A DNA stretch of 64,000 nt from Gorsachius magnificus (lineage: Eukaryota; Chordata; Aves; Pelecaniformes; Ardeidae), in contig CM067082.1 of the NCBI GenBank assembly GCA_034008185.1, forward strand, positions 88,411,684 through 88,475,683, written 5' to 3'. The notes beneath the pieces are model-generated. The model was not told the origin of the DNA, searched no databases, and saw only the letters and a list, made by a program, of their open reading frames with translations. Both the position numbers and the translations under genes were made by a program. Below, in pieces: positions 1 through 10,679 of this stretch (the stretch's first letter is position 1; each line of letters begins with the position of its first letter).

Positions 1-3000
1 GAGTTCCCAGCTACAGTACTGTGTGATAGGAAAAAAGTGTTAATTGGCTTGGTAGTTTGGTCTGGTTTAAAATCAAGTCAGAAGAGATGTCATGTGTATG
101 GCATTTCAATGGGCATCATATTTAAGTCTAGAAACTGCAAATCTGTCAGAGGTGGAGGTATTAGGTAAACATAACTCCTTCAAACTCTGGTATCTTATTG
201 GAGAATAGCCCTTGTTCTTGACAGTCGTGACTCCTTGCAGTGACTACTAGTTAAGCATTGGACTGCGGAGTGATCCTGCTTGTGCCTCGGCTTCTGATAT
301 TGCAAAGCTGCTAGCTGTCAGCCTGACTCACCTGAAGGAGCGAGTAGTCTTACCTTGGAGCCAGCTACAGTGGCAGAGATATTTTGTGATAAGTATCTTA
401 TTTCAGAGTAAATTAATTGGAAGTATTTTTGAATCTTGTCCTGGTGCATATTTGGCTGCCTTAATCTTCATTTGCAAAGGTAGGAAGTGCTGCTGGGCTT
501 ATGTTTCGTGCTGGATATTTGTGGCTGAAGGAAGCTTAAAGCACCAATGGGACCAATGTCTTGTGGGTGAATATAGCTGTTCCCTTCTGCTTGCTTTGAT
601 TTTCCTTCAGAAATTCAGATGTAAAGGTGGGCTCAGCCAAATTCAAGGAAACTCTTGCAAATGGAGAAGTTGCTTGTGTACCTCATACAGGTACCTAAGC
701 TCCTTTAAAGTATTTGTAGGAAAAATACTGATTTGACTGACTGGCTTGTTTTGGACTAGAGTAGATTTCAGTACTTGTTGCCAACACCGTTCACAAACAA
801 CAGAAATTTAGGAAAAAAAATTGTAGGAATCTGTTAGGGAGATCATGTGTGACATTAGAAGTGCTGCAGGGCACCTTGGTGCAGTATCTGGTCCCTTCAC
901 CAATCCATGATCTCTGCTTGGCCCCTGCTGACACCTAACCAAAGAACTTACATGAGAGTCTTTAGGCTTGGCATGGGTACGAGTGCCTTTCCTAGGCTCG
1001 GGCACTCCATAGGACAGAGGTGCTGCTGGCAGCATCAAACTCTTGTTGCGTCCATTCAGAGGAAAAGCAATGCCCCAAAAGCACATTAGAAAGGCGATTG
1101 ATACCACCCTTGTGCTTGGAGTGTTGCCAGTAGATGAGCTTGGTAAAACATGATGTTGCATTTTTTCCATATGACAAATGTTCCTTAGTGAAGGCAGGCA
1201 CTGATCAGTTGTGATTTTGCCTGTTGGACTGGATGAGGAGCTTCCTCCTCTCCCATTCCCCTGGAGTGGTCCCAGCATGCTACCAAGTGAAAATAGGCCT
1301 CACAAACTTCATTTTCAGCTGATAGAATGTGGAATTTCCTTCTAAACTCTTTAAGGACTAGCAATTCTTGCAAAGAAGTCAAATACAAAGAGGCTGCTGC
1401 TTGCCATGAATATAGTTTGAAGTGCCCCATGAACACGTAGTTGCCAGAATCCCTTCTCAGCCTGTATGTTGGTAGGAGCGCTTTCAAACTGGATCCTCTT
1501 TGCCATAGTCAGCTGTTACAGCTCTTACCTCTTTCAAAGAAAACACCAACTTTTTCCATCCATGGTGCTAGACACCATCTCTGCACGGTTACATCCAGTA
1601 CAGGGCTTTACAGCAACACTTAGAACTGCTGTAACTAAGTTTGAGATTGTTTTTTTACGAGGGTTTGATGGCGAGAGAAGCAATGGACTCACTGCCCATT
1701 TGAGAGTGAGCATGGTAATCCCAGAGCATCTCTGCTTTAACGTTATTGGTTTCGGTATCTTAACGCTTCCCAGGTTTCACTTAGTGGCTGGAGCCAGGTG
1801 TCAAGGATTCCCTTGTGTGCAGTCTCTGCACTTGATGGACTGGAAGCTATTGGCAAGCTGAACAGTTCAATCCAGAGGCGCTTTTCCAGTGGGATTCTCA
1901 TCGTGAAGGGGAAGGTTGCTGTTTGATGCTCTTATTTCCCTTGCTGCCCAAGTGGATTAGCTCACTCACATGGTGTGTGGAGAAACCCGATTTCCATTCT
2001 CTTCTTTGGTGAAACAAGCTAAACCCTCTCTCTCTCATCTTTCAGGAGATAAATATCAATTAAAAGCCTCTTATAGCTGCCAAGCCTGCGCAGGATTCGC
2101 TCTAAATTCACATGCTTCTTTCTAGGTTGTGTTGACTGCTGATTTATTTACTTACTTTTGTCAGGTAGAACTCCCAAATGGGATATTTTAAAGCCTTTAT
2201 AGAGCAGAAACATCAGGCACAAGAAGCTGCGTTGCCAGTAAGGAAGTCTGGAATGATTGAGAGGATTCCTTATTTTGGCAAATAATGGGTAAACGAGGGC
2301 ACTCACCCCAGCTAGGTATGTTTGGGTGGAGAGCTGATGTTCTGTAAATTGTATCTCTGCCATGTCTCACCTGCGGTGCTTCAGTTATGCTTCACTGTGC
2401 CCTCGTGCTGTCATGCACAGCAAAACCTAGAGATGTTTTTGGTGTGTGTGTGTGGGGGGGACACACTACAGAGTGTATTAAATTAAATGTGAATAAAAAC
2501 TGGGAGTCAAACTCTGTTGAACTAATGAGTGGGATGCAATGGTCTTTCTCCCATGCAGTATTTGGAAATTTTCCTTTGTCAAAGTCGAGACTACACTTTA
2601 CTCATTTATCATGGATGAATTGAAAGGATCTCACCAGCCTAAATCTGCAAGGCAAGAGAGCCTGGGAGCAAGGGAGGCAGCAGAACCACACAGGATCATT
2701 TTAACAAGTCTGTTTGGGCTGAAGTCTGGGCTGAAAGCACTTTTCTCTCTGCTGGAAAAGGCAAACTTAGTATGAGGTACTTGCATCGTCTGCTTCAAGC
2801 ATCTGAAATAAAACCCAGGAGCAAAGGTGGGAGCCTAGTTTGCCTGTATAGCCACTGTTAAGAAGCAGGACTGCCTGGGAGGAGGGACAGGGATGTTCAG
2901 TCCACCAAAGGAAGGTATCTCAAGTAGAAAGTGTAAACATGCTGTGTCTGTACACTGTAGAAAACTGTTTCCTAGCAGCCTGATTTGTGTGTGTGTGTGT

Positions 3001-3433
3001 GCGTGCATGGCATGCGGAAACACCACCTGCCCAGTCAATGAGGAGGGCAGCGCACAGCCAATGGCTGTACAAACAGCTCAGGGGAGCTTTACATCGGTGT
3101 GCGTGGAGTTGGTGTGTGAAGTTGTTTCTCAGACTGAGGTGAATGTCCTAAGAGCTCTCTGGAAATGTTTCACAGAAAAAGTGGTCTCACATAGCCATTT
3201 CCAAGCAATTTGATGCCTTAAATAAAGAGGATCGGAGACAGCCTGATAGTAAAATTTGTTTATTTACAGTGTTATGTATTACAGGAAAATCAGTTTAAAA
3301 AGTCAATGCTTCTCTTTCTTTGAAGTTGCAGCATTTTGAAGATGTTAAGACAGATCTGAAGAATTTAAAACATACCTGATTCCAGCCTTCCTGGCCAGGC
3401 TGGATCTGCAAGGTGAGACCATCTTGGTTTTTT
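1..3433. other. Downstream flank of ELOVL2, no gene identified
   Basis: No exon is recognised on either strand. In mammals SYCP2L lies convergent to ELOVL2 on this side, so its 3' end could fall here. A plus-strand AATAAA at 3221-3226 would suit such a gene, but I could not match any exon to it. A short TG-rich stretch lies near 2441-2460 and another near 2987-3003. The minus-strand AATAAA at 3259-3264 is an alternative distal ELOVL2 signal. Confidence 0.5.
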
Positions 3434-3463
3434 CCCTATCCCCCCACCCCATCCCCCCAGCCC
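3434..3463 (-). promoter_or_regulatory. G-rich tract with G-quadruplex potential
   Basis: On the minus strand, five runs of 3 to 6 G are separated by one to three bases. This satisfies the usual G3+N1-7 quadruplex pattern. Its position after an AATAAA suggests a role in 3' end formation or polymerase pausing (inference). Confidence 0.5.
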
Positions 3464-3464
3464 T

Positions 3465-5355
3465 TTGAGTTTCAAGTAAGGCATTTATTTCTTTCCTTTT
3501 CTTTTGAATGAGGTTTCAACAAAACAAAAGACAATATCTGTGGGTTTGGTTGCCATAGTAAACTTTAACACCTAGCATGCTGACGTTGTCCACCTTGATA
3601 GTCAAATGCATGCTTTGCCGTCAAAAGGTTATGGGCTCCGCTCGGCCTAAAATCCACGCTGGGCCACGCAGCCACTTTGTTGCCTGCCTTAGATGAATGG
3701 TTCAGCTCGTGGCCTCGTGCGCTATCTTGTCAAAAGTGTTTGAATATTGCAGTTATTTTGGTTCATGATGATGCAATTTAGCAGCCTGGCTGCTCAAATG
3801 TACTGCCTGCGCTGCAGCATTGCAGGGGGAATTTGGTTTTCTGCTGGAGCAGAAAGGTTTTGTCCACGTTGTAATGGAGCAGGAACTGGCTGGAGGCAGA
3901 TGGGATCCAATGGGACTTTCAAGTGCAAATTTAAACTGAGCTCTGACCTGAGACAGCCTTCTCCATGCCACCCTATCCTCCTGCTTTTGCTGGACAAAGC
4001 CATCTGATCTTCCCCCCCTGTCCTGTACCACTTCCTCAGCCCCTTCCCTTCCTATCCAAGAGATTTTGAAGTGGTCTAAATGCGAAAAGGATGAGGGCAG
4101 ATCCCCAGAGCTAACATTGGGTATTCTTCATTTCTAAGTGGGAGGTAAATGCAGCTAACTGAAGCAGAGAAGATGGTGACTGGGTGTGTTCAGAGACACC
4201 CCGTTACAGCTGCAGACAGAAAAAATCTCCTTGTTTTCCCTACAGAGGATTGTGCCTCAGTCTCATCTGTTTCCCCAGCCAGAGACCAGTCTGAATAAGG
4301 CCCACCTAGCACAGAAATTCCTATATAATGTGATTTGCTTGTTGCTGAATTAACTTTTAAGATTATCTGTGTCTTCTAGACATGGTGGCATGTCAGTTTG
4401 CTTCAAATTAGCAGTGTTTGTATAGGATTAACTTTGTGCGCATTTACACTCAAAGGATTTATTTTCATTAAGTTGTTGAGCTCCTATTTCCTTCAAAATT
4501 CATTTATCCAGAACTCTATTAATTTAGCACATCTGAAGTGACTTGTTTTGCTTTGACTAGACCTCAAAACCCCATGTCATCGTGTGACATTGTGTATTCT
4601 AAATACCATACTGGGCAGTCCCAAGTGCTACCAGTCCAACCCCCTGAAATGGCAAGCTCCTGCCAGCCTTCGTGGCGTTTGAGTCAGGTTGCACATACAT
4701 AAAGCAAACAAGCATGGTGCATGTCTGCCTGCAAACTACTGGATAGTGCACCTGGGCTCTATTCTCTATGTCCTTCCCCAGGGCTCCCACAAGGACCAAA
4801 GGGATGGCTGCACCTTTCTGGTGTCCACAGGAGGGAGCATGCTTTGGGGAACAGCTGGGAGGAAGCAGGGAGGTGTATGATGATGGAAAAGGTATGATTC
4901 TCACCCTATTTTTTTCCCTCCTCTTTCCTTTCCCTGACCTTGGCCACGGTTTAGCTGAAAGTGTTGGGTGCACTGCGAAGCCTTGCCTCAAGACCTCTCA
5001 CACGCACAGAAGACGCTCACCCCATTAGTCTGAACGCAGTCCTAACCTTTTGAAGGCGTTGATGGATTTATCCATCAAGTGTTCTATAAGGCGTTTTTGT
5101 GTCAGCATTCGAGATCAGAAAGGTTTTCTTTTTCATAGGAGAAAGATCTTGGCCGCCTTTGTTCCAATGGTGATCTTTGATAGGACAAGTAATTCTACTT
5201 GTTTTGTTAAAACCTAAATAGCAGTACATTAACAAGTGTCTGGTACAAAGAACTGATAAATGTAATCAAATAGGTTTTAAGCTAAAGCTTGTAGTTCAGT
5301 CTTTTTTCTTTTTCTTTTTTTTTTTAGAAAAAAAACCCCATAGGAAATACTATAC
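3465..5355 (-). other. ELOVL2: Probable ELOVL2 3' untranslated region
   Basis: This follows directly after the TAA stop in transcript sense. Minus-strand AATAAA hexamers occur at 4458-4463 and 3484-3489, with another at 3259-3264. The 3484-3489 signal is followed in transcript sense by a G-rich tract at 3434-3463, as expected downstream of a cleavage site, so an end near 3465 is favoured and gives a UTR of about 1.9 kb. I see no coding exon here; the short open frames in it look like chance. Confidence 0.55.
3484..3489 (-). terminator. Candidate ELOVL2 poly(A) signal AATAAA
   Basis: This is a canonical hexamer on the minus strand, about 1.87 kb after the stop. Starting roughly 20 nt downstream is a run of G blocks (3434-3463), a typical downstream element. 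It is the best-supported of three AATAAA candidates. Confidence 0.5.
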
Positions 5356-5484
5356 TTATTGTGCTTTCTTATTATTCAGGTATCCATTGGCAGCAGCAAA
5401 GTAGTCCTTATGGAAACCGTTCTTGACTTCCGTTGCGACGGGGGTTTCCTTTATAGCTGTTCTTGAAGGTGCTTTCCGGTATGT
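5356..5484 (-). CDS. ELOVL2: ELOVL2 exon 8 (last coding exon, with stop)
   Basis: This exon encodes 42 residues (about 256-297) and a TAA stop at 5356-5358. It starts [10 protein letters not shown] after the acceptor TTTTATAG, contains [17 protein letters not shown], and ends NNKKAQ. The human C-terminus has the same plan (TYRKKP, EVKNGF, YFTAANG, NKKAQ). The tail is cytosolic, and the terminal KKAQ is a dilysine ER-retrieval signal. The exon is too short and unstarted to appear as a normal ORF and was found from the conserved tail. Confidence 0.95.
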   Translation of the reverse strand, partial: TYRKAPSRTAIKETPVATEVKNGFHKDYFAAANGYLNNKKAQ

Positions 5485-6112
5485 CTATAAAAGCAAACCC
5501 CAAAGTAAATACTTGGATTTATTTAGTGCCCCCCAAGCACTACTTATGGTTAACTGCAAAATGGAGCTGCCTGGTGTTTGTTGATCAGATGTATATATTT
5601 GCTTCAGACAGTGTTAAGGGAACTGTATTATTTTCACTACCGTGGGTGATATTACCTTACTAGTATTACTGTAATACTTCTTGATGTCAAAAGAGATTTT
5701 TAAGCCCTTTCCACTAGAAGCTCTACGTATGCAGGCAGGCTGGAGCAGTCCCTGCTAAAAAAGGCTGAAATAAATAATGCAAAGACAGAGCTGCTTGTTT
5801 CTTTTTTCCAAGGAGGGAGGAAGAGTCTAAGTTGCCCAACAGAGCAAATTCAGACCACCTAAGTTCTGAATGTGGTACCTGACCTGCTATACAAGTGCAG
5901 AAGAGCTGAGCTGCAATGGAAAGGTCATAATTACTGAATAACTGTCTCTTGATGATGTTACCATATCTATCATTCTTAACTGATATATATATATTAGTAC
6001 ATATGTATTTTAAATGTTGATGCTCATTCTACACGTGAGTTCATCAAGGCTGCTATCCAAAAAGTTCTTTTTTTCACCACAGTTCTCAGAGAGCTCTTGG
6101 AAGACTGCTTAC
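5485..6112 (-). other. ELOVL2: ELOVL2 intron 7
   Basis: This short intron is bounded by GTAAGC and TTATAG. It holds a small AT dinucleotide run near 5983-5996 and no recognisable repeat or gene. Confidence 0.9.
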
Positions 6113-6247
6113 CTTAATGTAGAAGTTTATGAAAAGAACAACCAGTGTGGCCATGTAGGAGGACTGGAACATGAGGCAGCCGAATGGGAATCCACACGGC
6201 TTCACGGCTGCGCTTAGTGTGTGCACAATAGTGAGCAGAAACTGGAT
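6113..6247 (-). CDS. ELOVL2: ELOVL2 exon 7
   Basis: The exon is 135 bp, 45 codons, phase 0 at both ends. The acceptor is TTTCCTCCACAG and the donor AAG|GTAAGC. It encodes [20 protein letters not shown] then [19 protein letters not shown], the last membrane helices. The Cys in FPFGC, about residue 234, is Trp in ELOVL5. In rat enzymes this position has been linked to the ability of ELOVL2 to elongate 22:5n-3. Confidence 0.96.
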
Positions 6248-7054
6248 CTGTGGAGGAAAGACCATGCGTGAGTGTTTGCTGAGAAAGTGCTGGTGCTAGC
6301 TAAATCAGATACAACAACGTCACCCAGTCCTGCTCTTTGAAAGTTTGAGTACTCTTGAAAATTATCCCTTTCTGCACCTGCGAATGTATTGTGAGGGGTA
6401 AGTTAAAATGGCGCTCTTATGCAATATAAAAAAAAAAGGGGGTCAGAGATTTCTAAAAATGAGTTTATAAGCCTCGTTGGCAAAACGAAAACACTTTTTT
6501 TTTTTTTAATAGGGGTTCTATTTTCCAGACAGTGTCGTGCCAGGTACAGCATTGCCTCTGTTACTGGGCAGAAATTCAAGAAAACTTTGAAGGCTTCCAG
6601 GCAATAGCTTTAGAAATCTGAACAGAAATTGGAAATCCCAGATCTGAGGAGAAGTTCAGGTAGGCTGACGTTTGCATTAAGAGTTAAGATGGGGACAAGT
6701 GAAGCACAAATGACATGGAGAGGGAATTGCAGAAGGCTGGCTGTTTTTAGGACTGTGAACCACAGCCCACGCTGGTGCATCTGATTCTCCCCAGCCAGCT
6801 GAGCGTGCCGTCAGTCCAGCGTACTGAGGTGCATTTTTAAGCTCACTGCAAACGTCTGAACTCCCAAATAATATGAACAGGCCCTAAGACAAAAAAGTGA
6901 AAGGGACTTCGTTTCATTGTATCTTGTTGACAGAAGCTTTTCATGTGGCTCAGCTCTTTGGTACAGCAACAGCTGCAGTAGACTTCTAGAGGTCAGACTA
7001 CTTCTGTCTTGTTTAAGAGTTCATTTACATAATTTTGCATTTTGTAGTTGTACC

Positions 7055-8110
7055 ATGGTGTGGGGGTTAACCTTGGTTGGCTACCAGGTGCCCACCCAGC
7101 TGCTTTCTCACTTCCTCTCCTTGGTAGAGTAGGGGGAGAAAATAAGATTCAAAAACTCATGGGTTGAGATAAGGGCAGGGAGGGTAGTTGGTAAAACTTA
7201 CCAATTACCGTTGCAGGCAAAACAGACTTGACTTTAGGAAGATTAATTTAATTTATTGCCAATTAATAATGGAGAAGGATAGTGAGAAATAAAACAAAAC
7301 TAAAACCACCTTCCCCTAAGCCCCTGTTTCTTCTTAAGCTCAATTTCACTGCTGATTCTTCTACTTCCTTCCCCCAAGTGGTGCAGGGGAATGGGGAATG
7401 GGGGTTGCAGTCAGTCCATATTGCTTTGGCTCTGCCGCTCCTTCCTTCTCATGCTCTTCCCCTGCTCCAGCATGGGGTCCCTCCCATGGAAGACAGTCTT
7501 GCATGAAATTCTCCAATGTGGGCCCTTGCTATGGGCTGCAGTTCTTCAAGAAGTGCTCCAGTGTGGGGTTTTTTTTTTTATGGGCTGCAGTCCATCAGGA
7601 ATGGACTGCTCCAGCCCGGGTCCCCTCCAAGCCACAGGTCCTGCCAGAAAACCTGTTCCTACTTTGGGCTCTTCATAGGCTGCAGCTCCTGCCAGGAGCC
7701 CCTTTCTGCATGGGGTCCTCCATGGGCTGTAGCTTCCTTCAGGGCATGTCCACCTGCTCCGGTGTGGGGTCCTCCCTGAGCTGCAGGTGGAGATCTCCTC
7801 CACTGTTGGACCTCCATGGGCTGCAGGGGGACAGCCTTCCCCACTGTGGGCTGCACCAGGGGCTGCAGGAGAATCTCTGCCCCTCCTCCCCTCCTTCTGC
7901 TCTGACCTGGGTGTCTGCAGGGCTGTTTCACATTTTCTCACCCCTCTCCCTCTCAGCTGCTGTGCAGCATTTTTTACCCTTTATTAAATACAATATCATG
8001 GATGTGCCCCCAGCTTTGCTGATGGGCTCAGCTTTGGCCAGCAGTGGGTCCATCTTGGAGCTGGCTGGAGCTGGCTCTGTCAGATAGTTTTTAATTTTTA
8101 ACCAGTCCAT
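7055..8110 (-). mobile_element. Avian ERV LTR-type element with internal GGGCTGCAG repeats
   Basis: Read on the minus strand it begins near 8110 and passes through a GCCAGCTCCAAGATGGACCC segment and a TTTAATAAAGG signal. It ends near 7055 with sequence resembling the GGTTAACCCC end of avian LTRs. The middle (7530-7870) is a degenerate array built on TGGGCTGCAG, about eight copies at irregular spacing of roughly 15-100 bp. Its overall order matches LTRs common in bird genomes. The boundaries are approximate, and the open frames inside it (up to 229 codons on the plus strand) are by-products of the repeats. Confidence 0.7.
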
Positions 8111-8217
8111 TTGTCATGGTTAAGCAATGTCCATTTCTATGCAAGATATCAAAAAGAATGGAATTTTATGGACTGTAGAGTTTCTACTATATTGTAGGAA
8201 ATATTTCTGAGCATCAT

Positions 8218-8270
8218 TTGATGATCTTAAAGGTCTTTTCCAACCTAGACAATTCTATGATTCTATGATC
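8218..8270 (+). mobile_element. CR1 LINE 3' end
   Basis: A short plus-strand CR1 tail: GATGATCTTAAAGGTCTTTT, CCAACCT, then two copies of ATTCTATGAT. Confidence 0.85.
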
Positions 8271-8444
8271 ATTCCCTTTATTAAGCTGTACAAGCTGTCC
8301 TAGTGACTTAATCTGTTTGATAGCTTTGTTGTATTTGAATTCTAACTGGCTTAATTCTGCAAGTTACAATATCTATCTATCATTCAGCTCTGGTATTTTG
8401 AAGGATTTCTGGTTGTTAAAAGTGAGATTAAGAGAGATATATAC

Positions 8445-8569
8445 CAGTTGTGCTTGAGTGAGGTATTTCTTCCACCACAGATACTTGCGCATAGAAGGGA
8501 TGACTGACAGTCCATAATATGAATACATAAGCACGTGGATAAAGCTGTTCAAAGTGGGTCCAAAGAAAC
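8445..8569 (-). CDS. ELOVL2: ELOVL2 exon 6
   Basis: The exon is 125 bp. It completes the Ser codon split with exon 5 (A|GT) and encodes [20 protein letters not shown] then [20 protein letters not shown], ending QL. It carries the conserved elongase motifs NxxxHxxMYxYY and TxxQ. The acceptor is TTTTTACAG. The donor is CTG|GTATAT, which is weaker than the other donors of this gene. Confidence 0.95.
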
Positions 8570-10507
8570 CTGTAAAAATCCAACAAGGGAAACGTTTTAT
8601 AGACCAACTGCTGGAAAGTGAGAGAAGATATTCTGGCTAACAATGCCTCTGGCACACAGTAAGTCTTCCCTCTGTGCTTATCCTTTGCTAAAGACGTTCC
8701 TGATGCAAAGAAATGCTGTCCTAGGGACAAACTGACAAACTGGATGGTGCTTCCTTTAGGGTTTTTCTCATGCTGAATGTTGTATTTTCATCTCGTATTT
8801 TTCATTTTCTCCACTTTTCTATTCTGTAGTTTACAGGTTATTGCTTTTGTCCCCCTCCCAAGCGTTACTTGCAGGAGTCTTCCTGTTATTGCTGTAAGCT
8901 TTCGGCACCGCTATGGGCGACTGCTGCTGGTAGCGCAGCTCAGCACCCCGGGGGGCACCCATGCCCCTGCTCCCTGATGCAGCAGTAAGGGCTTTACTCT
9001 GAATTAAACCAGCCTCCTGTGGCTGTGTTCTTCAGCGGCTCTTCTGCGAGATCAGGTTTCCAGAACTTCACCCCAGATAATACCTTGCCACTCTAATTAG
9101 CCACACTTAGTAAATACTAATTCTAGAGCAAAATGCATTGCCCTCTGTATCTTACAGACTATTGAGAAGTAGCAGCACTACTGCCTACTCTATGCTCATG
9201 TGTTTGATGGCAGCGCTTGACAACTAGAAGATGGTCTCACCAATTGTTTTGATTTTTTCCTACTGATTAATTACTTAATAATTACTAATTAATTACTTAG
9301 CTACTGATTTTTCCACTCTGTTAACTATAATAGCACAAAACTAGTGCAAAATGTGGGGAGTATGTTCAGACACAATAGAAAGCACAACCCCCCCCTAGTT
9401 TGTTTACGTCTCTGTAGAAATAGCTCTTAATTGCTGTGAAGTCCTTCATCTCTGCTTCTACCTACAACAGTGATTTACTTTGATTTTCTGCTGTCCACAA
9501 TGAGTGCCAACAAATGTGAATTCTGCTTTTTGTTCTGAAAAAACACCTGCAGTGAGCTGCTTTACAAAATATTACAGTGCACTGGGGTTGATTCCCTTTA
9601 ATAGCTCAAAGTAAGAAAACTGATTGCTTTCTCAACTCTGATAATGGTGCCTCAGGAAGCCTCCAGCTGTATGAAGCCCTGGAAAGGTGTGCATCTTGTG
9701 AGACACCTGAAGTAGTTCTCTGCTGTTTGGACTTAGTATACAAATGCCAAGTGACCAGCCTGCGGCACTGTACGTCTTCCCCACCTCCACAGGGCAGATG
9801 ATAATTGCAATATCCTCCTAAGAGCCAAGTCATTTAGAGATTACTATTGTGAAATATGTTGAACCCAAAATATAAGGCATATATATAAGGCAAAGGATGC
9901 TGCTACTTCTGCTATTTCAGTAGGAAGTGTAAGACTGTATCGATCAGTTCTGGCTGTCTAGTAATTCTACTGCTTGACGAGATGGGTTCTCATTTAAGAC
10001 AACACAAACTCAAACTGGTATTTTAATTAGCGATTATGTAAGAAAAGTATCTTGCTAAAGCAGAATGTCAGATTGATGCATACAGGTGTCAAACTTGCAC
10101 AAATGCTACTGAGTTCATTAGTCATGATTGACACTGACTTTCCTAGGGTCCTGATTTCCTCCTATGTCTGCTTCTGGAGTAGGTCTTGTATGTGATAGCT
10201 CCTGTATGCTACTCAGCAGTGTTATCCTGCCTAACAGTGGTTTGAAGGGAAGTAAGTATGAGGGGTTGTGGCAGTGAAGTGGAAAATCCAGGACCTAATA
10301 CTCAGATATATATTTTTTTTTTTTTTTTTGCCCCAATCTTTTAACCATGCTTTTAATTTCACTGCAATCTGCAGGTGTTCGGCAGTTCTGAAAGGCTATG
10401 AATGCTAACGATGCTGTCAGCGACACACTTGCTTTGCGTGGTGATGCGATTCTCCTCCAGCACCAGCTGACTTATAGCCCAGGTGATGAAGCAAAACACA
10501 GACTTAC
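8570..10507 (-). other. ELOVL2: ELOVL2 intron 5
   Basis: The intron is bounded by GTAAGT and TTTACAG. It holds a directly repeated ATTAATTACTTA at 9266-9277 and 9288-9299, and a 17-base T-run on the plus strand at 10313-10329. No gene or interspersed repeat is recognised. Confidence 0.88.
10313..10329 (+). repeat. T homopolymer
   Basis: A run of 17 T preceded by alternating AT, in ELOVL2 intron 5. Confidence 0.9.
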
Positions 10508-10679
10508 TTTGCCCGCAAGGTATCCAGTTCAGAACGCACCACCAAATGTTAAACATAGTGGCGTGGTGATACACGTGAAGGAAGGTGATCTGGCTGCTTT
10601 TCTTTCTCAGTACAAAGAAGATGGTGTCCATGAATTCAATTACTTTCGAAAAATAATACCACCACAGCACCTTGGCTAC
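10508..10679 (-). CDS. ELOVL2: ELOVL2 exon 5 (catalytic histidine box)
   Basis: The exon is 172 bp, 57 codons plus one base. The acceptor is TTGCTTGTACAG and the donor CAAA|GTAAGT. It encodes [20 protein letters not shown], then [20 protein letters not shown], then [22 protein letters not shown] is the HxxHH active-site box of all ELOVL enzymes, and KVIEFMDT is the preceding KxxExxDT signature. The exon sits 230 bp downstream, in transcript sense, of a solo LTR. Confidence 0.97.

Larger units (their letters stand above)
6248..8444 (-). other. ELOVL2: ELOVL2 intron 6
   Basis: The intron is bounded by GTATAT and CTCCACAG. About half of it is an LTR-type element (7055-8110), and it also carries a short CR1 3' end (8218-8270). 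The remainder, including an A-run near 6428 and a T-run near 6496, shows nothing else I recognise. Confidence 0.9.

Noticed and set aside
386..736. Open frame with acceptor-like TTTCAG and donor-like AAAG|GTAGGA, possible SYCP2L exon
   Set aside because: The translation does not match anything I can recognise and has no exon partners nearby.
7398..8087. 229-codon plus-strand open frame
   Set aside because: It lies wholly inside the LTR-type element and follows its GGGCTGCAG array on the strand opposite to the element.
10359..10507. Continuation of the exon 5 frame past GQS on the minus strand
   Set aside because: This is intron readthrough. The GTAAGT donor after CAAA and the in-phase exon 6 show where the coding sequence stops.
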